From Terriglobia bacterium (lineage in GTDB: Bacteria > Acidobacteriota > Terriglobia > Terriglobales > Acidobacteriaceae): DNA of 64,000 nucleotides. Numbering within the stretch: the stretch's first letter is position 1; every line of letters starts with the position of its first letter. Under the pieces are notes generated by a model. That model was not told the DNA's origin. It saw only the letters and a list, made by a program, of their open reading frames with translations, and ran no database searches. Shown here in pieces: positions 54,857 through 63,079 of the stretch. A program made the translations under genes and the position numbers. The stretch lies in contig JAIQEU010000016.1 of NCBI GenBank assembly GCA_020073665.1, forward strand, positions 155,323 through 219,322, in the 5' to 3' direction.

Positions 54857-55735
54857 ATGCGCAAATGGATGCGCGAGCGCGTCAAGCGCCGCAAGAAGGC
54901 TCCGGAGAAGGGTACAGCGGAACCTGTCCAGGCTCCGTTGCAGCCAGCGTTTTACGATGTGGCGCCGCCCACCGCGGAGCCTCCCGCAAGAATTACCCAA
55001 CCTGAAGCTGCGCCGGAGCCGGCGGAAGAACAACCGCGGGAATTGCCGGAGCCGCAGGCATCGCAGGCGCGACAGCCTGCGGAACCGGGCGATGGCCGCC
55101 CGCGCCGCCGTCGCCGCCGAGGAAGAGGTGGTCGTGGCCGCGGTGGATCCGAGGCGGGCACTCGTGCCGCTACCGCTGAACCGGCCACGCAGCCGGCTCC
55201 CGTTGAAACTGTAGCTGTCCACAAAGCTGCGCCAGCCCCAGCCGCCCCGCGTACCCCGGCCCCGTCAACTCCGCGTGCTCCGAGGGGTGTGGTGGTGCTG
55301 GCCATCGGACTGCCCGGGTCCGGCAAGAGTTCCTGGTTCAAGCGGCACAACATTACGCCGCTCTCCAGCGACCTGTTGCGCGTGTTGCTGTTCGACGATC
55401 CCACCGAGCAGCGCTTCCAGGACCTGGTTTTTTCCAATCTGCGTTCCATGCTCAAGGCGCGGCTGGTGGCCCGCCGTCCCATGAACTACGTGGACGCCAC
55501 CAACCTCTCACCCCACGAGCGCCAGGGATGGATCAAGCTGGCCAAGGATTTCCAGTACGAAGTCCACGCCGTGTTTTTTGATGTGCCGCTGGAAGTTTGC
55601 CTGCAGCGCAATCAGAAGCGTCAGCGAATGGTATCCGAAGACGTGATGCGCCGCATGGCAGCCAAGCTGAAGGCACCGACCTTCGAAGAGGGATTCGCCA
55701 AGATTACCGTGGTGCGGGTAAAAGCGAAAGAGTAG
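54857..55735 (+). CDS. P-loop (polynucleotide-kinase-like) protein with RGG-rich N-terminal half
   Basis: 292 aa from ATG 54857. Residues 1-150 are disordered: a basic start, an Ala/Pro/Glu-rich part, then a run of Arg and RGRGGRGRGG (RGG box, about 78-97). Residues 150-290 form a P-loop kinase: 'VVLAIGLPGSGKSSWFKRHN' (Walker A), 'LSSDLLRVLLFDD', 'NYVDATNLSPHERQGWIKLAKDF', 'CLQRNQKRQRMV'. This matches AAA_33/polynucleotide-5'-kinase-like proteins. The RGG box suggests RNA association. Confidence 0.85.
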   Translation: MRKWMRERVKRRKKAPEKGTAEPVQAPLQPAFYDVAPPTAEPPARITQPEAAPEPAEEQPRELPEPQASQARQPAEPGDGRPRRRRRRGRGGRGRGGSEAGTRAATAEPATQPAPVETVAVHKAAPAPAAPRTPAPSTPRAPRGVVVLAIGLPGSGKSSWFKRHNITPLSSDLLRVLLFDDPTEQRFQDLVFSNLRSMLKARLVARRPMNYVDATNLSPHERQGWIKLAKDFQYEVHAVFFDVPLEVCLQRNQKRQRMVSEDVMRRMAAKLKAPTFEEGFAKITVVRVKAKE

Positions 55736-55792
55736 CCGGTGACGCGTGCTGCTCGTTGTGGATTACGCCGTTAGCTGTGCTTCCGGCCCTCG

Positions 55793-57919
55793 TTACTTAC
55801 CGACGGCAACCGCTTGAGCCGGTGACTGTGTCACCTGGCTCTCCAAGCTGGTCAGAAGGGCCACCACGGTCTCGGCGAGCTGGTACATAGAGGTGAACCG
55901 CTGCTCCGCCTCCGCAGAATTTCCTGCAAGCTTGAGTTCCACGACCTCCCTGACGGTGGCATGCATGCGTTTGTGCTGTGTCTCTAATTTCTGGAAATCA
56001 TGCACCTCGCTGTATTTTGTCACTCCATCGGCATAGATCCATCTTCCCAACTCACAACTTTGGTGCGAACCGAGTTGGTTCGGATCAAGGCTCGCTTGGC
56101 CGTCGAGGAACTCGCGTAACTTCCGCCGCCAGCTACGGTGAGCTATTTTTACGCGGGAAAAGTCCATGCTCTGCGACAGCCCATCCATCAACTGGGACGT
56201 TCGCGTGGCTCGCTGGTGGTCGTGATGGGTCTTTCCGTCAGGGCTGCTGGCACTGTGACCGCTACTGGCTGGACGCTTGCCCTCCTGGGCGTTGGCGCCT
56301 ACGCGAAATTGCCCGACGAGTTGCTGTAAATCAAACGCCAGGTCCGACAGCTCTGCGAAAGCCTTGGCCGACTGCTGCACTCCTGCGGTTGAAGTCTCGG
56401 TGATCTTGGCGATTTGGTCGATGCTGCCGTTGACCTGCTCGGTGGCGGCTGACTGCTGGGTGGCTGCGGTCGCGATATGGGAAATCATGTCGCCCACCTG
56501 CTCCGACATCTGGATGATCTCCTGCAGCGAGGTGCCCGCTTCCCGGGTAGACTGGACCCCAATCTCGACTTCCCGAGTGCCCGCCTCCATGGCTGCGACC
56601 GCGGCCCTGGTTTCCTCCTGAATACCGCGGATCATCTCGGCGATTTCCTTGGTGGCCTTGCTGGTGCGTTCCGCCAGCTTGCGAACTTCGTCCGCCACCA
56701 CAGCGAAGCCGCGCCCCTGTTCTCCGGCGCGGGCGGCCTCGATGGCGGCATTCAGCGCCAGCAGGTTCGTTTGATCGGCAATATCGTCGATGACGCGGAT
56801 GATCTCGCCAATCTGTTCGGATCGCTTCCCGAGTTCGTGGACTTTCTTGGCTGTCTCCCCTACTGAACTGGCCATCGCGTGCATCTTTGCCAGCGTGCCT
56901 TCCAGGACGGTGCCACCATGCCGGGCTGCCTCTGCGGCCTTCTGTGAAGCTCCCGCTGCATGGTTTGAATTCTCTGAGACTTGCTGAACCGTGCTCGCCA
57001 TCTCTTGCATGGCCGTCGCTACCTGCTGGGTTTGGTCTTTCTGCATATCGGCGCCGCGGGCCTGCTCGTGTGAGGTTGCGGAAATCTCTTCACTCGCCGA
57101 AGCCAGGCGATGGGTGCTGGCCGCCACCTGTGCGATCGTGGCCTCAAGTTTTTCGATGAAAGTGTTGAACCATCTCCCCAGTTCTGCTACTTCGTCGTCG
57201 GAGTTGATTTGGATTCGCTTGGTAAGATCACCTTCGCCCTGGGCAACATCCTTGATCCGCTCGACCATTTCTCCGAGCCGGCGGAAGATGGAGCGCGATA
57301 CGCCGGCAGCTACCACCAGTAGCGCCACCAGGCAGGCCAAGGCGAGTGCCCCAGCTTTCAGGGCGCTTTCCCGCCAGGCTTCGTCCACGTCGTCAATGTA
57401 GATTCCCGTCCCAATAACCCAGCCCCATGCCTCGAATCCCTTGACGTAGGAGAGCTTGGCGACAGGCTTGTCCTTGTCTTTGCCCGGTTTAGGCCACAGG
57501 TAAGCGACGAAGCCAGAGCCGCTTTTTCGCACCGAAGCAACCGCATCGAGGAACAAGGGTTTGCCTTGGGGGTCCTTATAGTCGGTGAGATCTTTGCCGT
57601 CCATTTCGGGCTTGATGGGATGCATCACCATGGTCGGATGCATGTCATTAATCCAGAAGTAGTTGGTGTCGCTGTAGCGCATCGTGCGAATGGCTTCCAG
57701 CGCCTGCTTTTGAGCCTCCACGCGATTCAGCTTTCCCTTTATCTCCATCTGCTGGTACTTGGTCAGGATGGAATAGGGAATTTCCACCAGATTCTGAATC
57801 TTCTCTTTTTTCTCACCCAAAATGCGTGAGCGTTCACTGCTCAGCCAGAAACCGGCTAGCGCCAGGAGTCCAGCGGCGGCCACGGCAACAATGACTCTGA
57901 ATTTTGCTCTGAGACTCAC
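55793..57919 (-). CDS. Methyl-accepting chemotaxis protein with CZB domain
   Basis: 708 aa. Order: TM1, single-Cache sensor (about 35-180, '[28 protein letters not shown]'), TM2 ('[18 protein letters not shown]'), HAMP, then the methyl-accepting signalling coil with hairpin tip '[47 protein letters not shown]'. A C-terminal CZB (chemoreceptor zinc-binding) domain has '[12 protein letters not shown]', '[11 protein letters not shown]' and 'HKRMH', supplying His/Cys ligands. No che genes adjoin; it is an orphan receptor. Confidence 0.94.
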   Translation of the reverse strand: MSLRAKFRVIVAVAAAGLLALAGFWLSSERSRILGEKKEKIQNLVEIPYSILTKYQQMEIKGKLNRVEAQKQALEAIRTMRYSDTNYFWINDMHPTMVMHPIKPEMDGKDLTDYKDPQGKPLFLDAVASVRKSGSGFVAYLWPKPGKDKDKPVAKLSYVKGFEAWGWVIGTGIYIDDVDEAWRESALKAGALALACLVALLVVAAGVSRSIFRRLGEMVERIKDVAQGEGDLTKRIQINSDDEVAELGRWFNTFIEKLEATIAQVAASTHRLASASEEISATSHEQARGADMQKDQTQQVATAMQEMASTVQQVSENSNHAAGASQKAAEAARHGGTVLEGTLAKMHAMASSVGETAKKVHELGKRSEQIGEIIRVIDDIADQTNLLALNAAIEAARAGEQGRGFAVVADEVRKLAERTSKATKEIAEMIRGIQEETRAAVAAMEAGTREVEIGVQSTREAGTSLQEIIQMSEQVGDMISHIATAATQQSAATEQVNGSIDQIAKITETSTAGVQQSAKAFAELSDLAFDLQQLVGQFRVGANAQEGKRPASSGHSASSPDGKTHHDHQRATRTSQLMDGLSQSMDFSRVKIAHRSWRRKLREFLDGQASLDPNQLGSHQSCELGRWIYADGVTKYSEVHDFQKLETQHKRMHATVREVVELKLAGNSAEAEQRFTSMYQLAETVVALLTSLESQVTQSPAQAVAVGK

Positions 57920-58005
57920 TAGGATACCCCGTACACACTCTGAGTATTGCTATCGGCGTTTTTCTGCAGAGCTTGAGTCTCAGGACTCGCCTGAAGTTAG
58001 TCTAC

Positions 58006-58046
58006 AAATGGCAAACGCCGCCCCCTGGGGGCGGCGTTTGCCATTT
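58006..58046. repeat. 41-bp near-perfect palindrome (20-bp arms) between MCP and FecR genes
   Basis: The 20-bp arm AAATGGCAAACGCCGCCCCC (58006-58025) and its exact reverse complement (58027-58046) meet at a single T. The RNA would form a very stable hairpin. There is no T-tract on either side, so it is not a textbook terminator. It lies 17 bp after the FecR/DUF6600 stop. Confidence 0.9.
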
Positions 58047-58062
58047 AGTCGTCTTGTTGCGC

Positions 58063-60189
58063 TTACCGCAAACGAGGCGGCTGACCTCCGGACGAAGCCG
58101 GCGCACTGTGCGCCCCCTGGCTAGGGCTCGCGTGTGCTGCCGGGCTTGCGTGCGGCGCCGAACTCGGTGCTGGAGCGCTCATCCGCGGGGCCGGTGCCTC
58201 GGGCCGTCCCATGCCCGCATCCGACCGCCCTCTGGGTGCCGGACTGTCAGGCATAACGCGCGGACGGTTCTCGTCCGGGCCCATGCCCTTGGGAGGCGCT
58301 ACTGGAGTTGCCGGCCGCGCTGAATCACGGTCCGGCGCGTGGTCGAACACGGACCCGCCCTGCGGACGCGGCGTTACCCGCGGCTCTACGCCCGTGGGAG
58401 TGGTGTCACTCGCCGGTGGACGCGGAACCGGCCGGATGGCGGGCGAACTGGAGACAGGCTCGCGGTCCGCGGGCCGTGTCGGGTTATTGTGCGATACCCG
58501 AGGCGCCGGAACACTCGGCGACGTATCGGGCGAGTTGTTGCCGGCTTGCGGTGGGCGCGGAACCGCGCGCACCGGCAGGGTCTGAACTACCCGGCGTTCC
58601 GGAGCGGCTGCTGCCGGAGGCTTGGGTACGTTGCGCACCGCGGGCGTGCCTTCGTCCATCCGGCCAGCGCTTTGTGGCGGCCGAGGAACCACGCGCCCTG
58701 GCATCGGGGCAGGAACTACGGGCTTGTCTTCGGCAATGCGAACCGGCGCTGAATGTTCAGACCTTTCGGGTGCGGCGGGCGGGTTGATCCGGGAAACCAC
58801 CGGCCGTGTGAAGGTGCGTTCTGGCGGTGCTGCAGTCGGGCGTCCCGCGTTTACGCCCAGCCGGCTCTCGCGAGTCGGCTCAAGGGAAACGTTGCCGCGG
58901 ATCGGAACCCGGCCCAGGTCTCTGGCTTCCTTCGCCGACACAGGAATCGCAGTCTTGCTCACCGGCAGCGAGTTCACCAGTGTACGTCCGGGAACCGCCG
59001 TCATCGCACCCGGCGCCTTGAGGTTTGCATACTCCAGCGCCTTTACGGGGCGGCGACCATCATGGTTGTAATAGTTATTCGTAATGTAAGTAATGTTGGT
59101 GATGCGCGTATTGGTCACGTTCACGCTGCGGAAGTAGCGCGAGCTTCCGCGGTACCACGGGATGTATGGCTCTCCGTAACCTAGAGGACACCAGCCGTAG
59201 CCTCCGCCGAACGCCAAGCCAAAGCCCCAGTTGCTGCCGCCGAACCAGGCAACCAACGCCGGAGCATATACCGGGCGGACGTACACCGGGCCGGGCGCCC
59301 AACCCCAGTAGCCACCGTAGTAGACCCAGCGGCCATAGTGGAAGGGAGCAAATCCCCAAGGAGCGTCATCGACCCAGGTCCAGCCCCAGGGGCTGATCCA
59401 GACCCAATGACCGTAGTGGTACGGTGCCCATCCCGCGGTCACGATGGTCGGAACCCACACTGTACCGTAGGTCGGAACCACCCGCCAGCTTCCGTATTCG
59501 TCGAGGTCTTCGTATCCAATCACTCCGGGGGATACGTAGCGGGCCGAATAGGAATGATCTTGGCGCTGATCACGCACCCGGCACCAGTCATCGAAGCCGT
59601 CATAAGGCGGGGCCTCGTAGAGTTCGTTGGCCAGCGAAGTGCCGCCGGTGAAGCGGGCCCGTTGGTGCGCCCGCACCCGGACCGCAGGGCCGTTGCCCGT
59701 AGCGTCGCCCTCGCCCTTCCAGACCGTCACCAGGGTGGCATCCCCGTCGGGGTTAACGTCGAAGCGATACTCGCCCGACTTCTGCACGGTGAAGGCGATG
59801 TTGGGCGTATCAATCTCGTAGATCTCGCCGCCGTAGAGCTTGCGCACGCGCAGGTTCAGCGTTCCCTGGTGCAACTGCACCTGGACCGTGTTGTCACTGA
59901 TGCTGGTCAGGGAGAGGCTGGTCTCGCTGTTCAGGCGCAGGATGCCGGTGCCCAGGTTGAGTTCGGCGCGCGAGTCCTTGTCCGTCCATAGATTGTCGGC
60001 GCTGGTCAGCGGGCGGTTGACGTTCCCCGCCACCCAATCCTCCACGCCACCTGGCTGGATGGATACCGAACCGGCGATGTACTGAAGGCGAGCTACCCGG
60101 CCCGGCGGATCATCGTCCGCGCATACCAGGGTGGCCGTCAGCGTTAACAGAAAGAATGTCCCGAGAATTACGCGCCTGAGAAGTTTCAT
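58063..60189 (-). CDS. Exported FecR/DUF6600 family protein, proline-rich
   Basis: 708 aa from ATG 60189 with AAGGAGG upstream. Signal peptide 'MKLLRRVILGTFFLLTLTATLVCA'. A FecR-like domain spans about 35-190 ('GSVSIQPGGVEDWVAGNVNRPLTSADNLWTDKDSRAELNLGTGILRLNSETSLSL'). A DUF6600 region follows, rich in W, G and Y ('YGTVWVPTIVTAGWAPYHYGHWVWISPWGWTWVDDAPWGFAPFHYGRWVYYGG'). The last ~290 residues are Pro/Arg/Ala-rich and probably disordered. A large surface-associated protein frequent in Acidobacteriota; function unknown. Confidence 0.88.
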   Translation of the reverse strand: MKLLRRVILGTFFLLTLTATLVCADDDPPGRVARLQYIAGSVSIQPGGVEDWVAGNVNRPLTSADNLWTDKDSRAELNLGTGILRLNSETSLSLTSISDNTVQVQLHQGTLNLRVRKLYGGEIYEIDTPNIAFTVQKSGEYRFDVNPDGDATLVTVWKGEGDATGNGPAVRVRAHQRARFTGGTSLANELYEAPPYDGFDDWCRVRDQRQDHSYSARYVSPGVIGYEDLDEYGSWRVVPTYGTVWVPTIVTAGWAPYHYGHWVWISPWGWTWVDDAPWGFAPFHYGRWVYYGGYWGWAPGPVYVRPVYAPALVAWFGGSNWGFGLAFGGGYGWCPLGYGEPYIPWYRGSSRYFRSVNVTNTRITNITYITNNYYNHDGRRPVKALEYANLKAPGAMTAVPGRTLVNSLPVSKTAIPVSAKEARDLGRVPIRGNVSLEPTRESRLGVNAGRPTAAPPERTFTRPVVSRINPPAAPERSEHSAPVRIAEDKPVVPAPMPGRVVPRPPQSAGRMDEGTPAVRNVPKPPAAAAPERRVVQTLPVRAVPRPPQAGNNSPDTSPSVPAPRVSHNNPTRPADREPVSSSPAIRPVPRPPASDTTPTGVEPRVTPRPQGGSVFDHAPDRDSARPATPVAPPKGMGPDENRPRVMPDSPAPRGRSDAGMGRPEAPAPRMSAPAPSSAPHASPAAHASPSQGAHSAPASSGGQPPRLR

Positions 60190-60427
60190 AAGCCGCCTCC
60201 TTGGGGAGCCTGCTCTCAACTACTTCTCTGGGGTCCTCACGTCTGAGGGACGGCGCGGGTGGCCCGAGCGAACTTTATTTTCAACTGCCAAATCTCTGCT
60301 GTTCTGCCTTCCTACTCCCATAAACCCCAAGCGGGGTGCCAAGTTTCGGCGATGTGGACACTTCGGGGGATGCTGCCTGGTTACCTCCGGTTGCTTCCCA
60401 AGGGCAACCATTTCCAAAATGGGAATT

Positions 60428-61033
60428 CTACTTCAGGTAGGTCAGCATTTCTCTAAAAGCAGGCGCGCCCGATGACCGTAGTAACTCGTAGATGATCATC
60501 TCGGTCGAGGACAGGACTGCTCCGGAGGCCCGCATACGTTCCAGGCCAATCTTCCAGTTCCACTCGGTGCGCGAACTCACGGCGTCGGAGGCCACGTGGA
60601 CAAGGTAGCCGTCCCGTAAGGCGCCCAACGCGGTCTGGGTCACGCAGATGTGGCTCTCCATCCCGCACAGCAGGACGGTATTGCGGTTGCCCGGCAGGCG
60701 CTTAAGCAGGGAACAGAACAGCTCACTGCCGAAGCACCCGAACATCTGCTTATCGATTGCCTGCGTCTCCGGCAGCAGCGCCGCGATCTCCGGGACGGTG
60801 TTGCCCAATCCCTTGGCGTACTGAGTGGTCAGCAGAGTTGGAATCTTCAGGATTCCGGCCAGCCGGATCAGCAGTTGCGAGTTTCTGACCAGTTGCTCCT
60901 TCTGGAAAATAGGCGGCAGAAGTTTCTCCTGGATATCGACGACGATGAGGGCGCATTGTTCGGCTTCGAGCGGACGGCGGGCCATTTCAGCGTAATCCGC
61001 GGCCAGGACGACATTGCCGACAGTGGTAACCAT
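60428..61033 (-). CDS. Isochorismatase-family hydrolase
   Basis: 201 aa from ATG 61033 (CAGGAGAC upstream). Cysteine hydrolase fold: 'CALIVVDIQEKLLPPI' (Asp), 'TTQYAKGLGNTVPEI', and 'VLLCGMESHICVTQTALGAL' with the Cys nucleophile. The family includes nicotinamidases, isochorismatases and ycaC-like hydrolases; the specific substrate is unknown. It is separated from the FecR gene by a ~240-bp gap. Confidence 0.9.
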   Translation of the reverse strand: MVTTVGNVVLAADYAEMARRPLEAEQCALIVVDIQEKLLPPIFQKEQLVRNSQLLIRLAGILKIPTLLTTQYAKGLGNTVPEIAALLPETQAIDKQMFGCFGSELFCSLLKRLPGNRNTVLLCGMESHICVTQTALGALRDGYLVHVASDAVSSRTEWNWKIGLERMRASGAVLSSTEMIIYELLRSSGAPAFREMLTYLK

Positions 61034-61172
61034 AAGTAGTCTCCTGCGCAAATCTTAAACCGCGGAGTTGCGAAAGAACAGCCGCAAGCGACTTGGCCTG
61101 CGGGTTGACCGAGACGCACCCAGCCCATAGAATCAAAGCGGCGGATTGGTTTCCGCCTTCCATCCCAATCGC

Positions 61173-61246
61173 TGCCCCCTCGTTCAACGGCAGGACAGCT
61201 GACTCTGGATCAGCATATCGGGGTTCGAATCCCTGGGGGGCAGCCA
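61173..61246 (+). tRNA. tRNA-Gln(CTG)
   Basis: Acceptor TGCCCCC pairs with GGGGGCA, discriminator G and encoded CCA (61244-61246). Anticodon arm GCTGA-CTCTGGA-TCAGC gives anticodon CTG. T-arm with GGTTCGAATCC. Length 74 nt. Confidence 0.95.
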
Positions 61247-61361
61247 AGTCTTTCTGTTCGTGGGCAGCAGCACAGTGTGCGCGACTGCGCACTACGCCCG
61301 CATCGTCACTCTGGAACGGTTGGGATATGGGCATCGTATCCGCTGTGCTAGCATTGCCGCC

Positions 61362-62345
61362 ATGCGAGCCCTTATAGCTTCCACGTTTCTGCTGCTTGTG
61401 CTTTTCTCCAGCGTTGGCCTGGCCCAGAACGCCCAACCCTCCAACCTGTTTCCCCAGCAGGAAGGTTTTGTTGATTCGCATGGGGCGCTGATCTACTACA
61501 AGGCCGTAGGGCGCGGCGCGCCCTTGCTGATCGTGCATGGCGGGCCAGGGGCGTCGCACGACTACTTCCTGCCTTACTTGTTGCCGCTGATGCGGACCAG
61601 CCGGCTCATCTTTATTGACGAACGCGGCTCCGGCAAATCGTCGAAGCTCACCGATCCCAAGCAGTACACAGTTGCGAACATGGTCGAGGACGTGGAAACC
61701 GTTCGCCAGACGCTGGGACTGGCCAAGATCAGCCTGCTGGGGCATTCTTACGGTGGCGTGGTGGCCGAAGCCTACGCGCTCAAGTACCAGAAGAATCTCT
61801 CGCATTTGATTCTGGCCAGCACCTTCGCCAGCACCAAGGAAATCAACCAGGCTTTGGCCAAGATGAAGGCGGCGATGGATGCAAAGGACCGCGAGCGGCT
61901 CGACGCCCTGGAAGCCGCCGGCCTGTTCGGCAAAGGGCAGATCTGGGAACACGGGCGCTATCCGGAGGAATACGCCAAGCTGGCATGGGGCAAGGGCTAC
62001 TTCCCTTACATCTATCAAAATCATCCGGACCCCACCTATGACCCGGTGAGTTCGAACACCAGCACCGCCTGGGATGTCTATCGTGAGATGTGGGGTTCCG
62101 ACGGCGAGTTCGTCATCGACGGCAATCTTTCGGAAGTGGAGTACGTGGACAAGCTCCCTCAGATCAAAGTCCCAACCTTGATCATCGTCGGTGACCACGA
62201 CGAGAGTGATCCCAACATGTCCCGGGAAATGCACGAAAAGATCGCCGGGTCACAACTGGTAATCCTCCCCAACAGCGGACACATGACCTTCGTGGACCAG
62301 GCGGATGGATTTCTGGACGCGGTGCGGGATTTTGTGACGCACTAG
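61362..62345 (+). CDS. Exported proline iminopeptidase-like alpha/beta hydrolase
   Basis: 327 aa from ATG 61362. Signal peptide 'MRALIASTFLLLVLFSSVGLAQ'. S33-type hydrolase: 'LLIVHGGPGASHDYF' (oxyanion hole), 'FIDERGSGKSSK', nucleophile elbow 'LLGHSYGGVVAEAYALKY', 'IIVGDHDESDPNMS' (Asp) and 'LPNSGHMTFVDQ' (His). Proline iminopeptidase-like exopeptidase or a related esterase; the substrate is unproven. Ends convergent with and overlapping the methyltransferase by 4 bp. Confidence 0.9.
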   Translation: MRALIASTFLLLVLFSSVGLAQNAQPSNLFPQQEGFVDSHGALIYYKAVGRGAPLLIVHGGPGASHDYFLPYLLPLMRTSRLIFIDERGSGKSSKLTDPKQYTVANMVEDVETVRQTLGLAKISLLGHSYGGVVAEAYALKYQKNLSHLILASTFASTKEINQALAKMKAAMDAKDRERLDALEAAGLFGKGQIWEHGRYPEEYAKLAWGKGYFPYIYQNHPDPTYDPVSSNTSTAWDVYREMWGSDGEFVIDGNLSEVEYVDKLPQIKVPTLIIVGDHDESDPNMSREMHEKIAGSQLVILPNSGHMTFVDQADGFLDAVRDFVTH

Positions 62346-63070
62346 GACGATCGCAACTTCCATACGATCTGCCGCAGGATGCCGAGCCAGACCTCGGCGT
62401 CTCGGGCCTGCAAATTGAGCCGGCGCACCAGGCGGCGCATCTTTTCCTCGGTGGGAGCCGCCGCACTCGGAGTCATGTAGCCGCTGGCTTGTAGCGCGTC
62501 GAGCAGCATTGCCGTGATCCGCTCCACTTCGGCCGCGGTGGCCAACTCCGTTTTCTCGGGCTGCAACCTGACTTTGACGTCGCGCACCAGTCCGTACAGG
62601 CAGACCGCGACCGCCTGTCCCAGGTTCATCGACATGTGTTCTTCGCGGGTGGGGATGTGCAGCAGCCAGTGACAGTGACTCAGGTCCCGGTTGGAGAGGC
62701 CAACTTTTTCCGAGCCGAACACCAGCGCGACCGGACTTGACCGCAGTTGCTTGCGGATGAGGCGCGCGCCATCGTCCAGCCTTCGGAGCGGGTGCTGCAA
62801 CTCGCGGTGGCGGACCGCGGTCGTGCCAACCACCAAGGTGCAATCGGCCACAGCCTCGGCGACGGTCTTGTACTCCTCCGCACCGGCCAGCAGCGCCGCA
62901 GCACCTACCGCGGAACGCGCCTCGCGAAACGCGATCTCGTAGGGGTTCACCACCCGAAGGTGGAGAAATCCGAAGTTGCCCATGGCCCGAGCGGCCGCGC
63001 CCAGATTAAGAGGATTGCGCGTGGCCACCAGCACCACGCGCAAGCGGTCGAATTCCACCGAACCAGGCAA
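62342..63070 (-). CDS. TrmJ-like SpoU-family tRNA/rRNA methyltransferase
   Basis: 242 aa, TTG start (a GTG a few codons on is an alternative). Knotted SPOUT fold: 'VVLVATRNPLNLGAAARAMGNFGFLHLRVVNPYE' at the N-terminus, 'ALVFGSEKVGLSNRDLSHCHWLLHIPTREEHMSMNLGQAVAVCLYGL' forming the knot and SAM site. The arrangement fits TrmJ (2'-O-methylation of tRNA position 32). A C-terminal helical extension follows. Confidence 0.88.
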   Translation of the reverse strand: MPGSVEFDRLRVVLVATRNPLNLGAAARAMGNFGFLHLRVVNPYEIAFREARSAVGAAALLAGAEEYKTVAEAVADCTLVVGTTAVRHRELQHPLRRLDDGARLIRKQLRSSPVALVFGSEKVGLSNRDLSHCHWLLHIPTREEHMSMNLGQAVAVCLYGLVRDVKVRLQPEKTELATAAEVERITAMLLDALQASGYMTPSAAAPTEEKMRRLVRRLNLQARDAEVWLGILRQIVWKLRSS

Positions 63071-63079
63071 GCGCCTATT

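Noticed and set aside
60987..62234. 415-codon minus-strand frame over tRNA-Gln and the S33 hydrolase
   Set aside because: It runs through a tRNA gene and a well-supported hydrolase, so it is a shadow frame.
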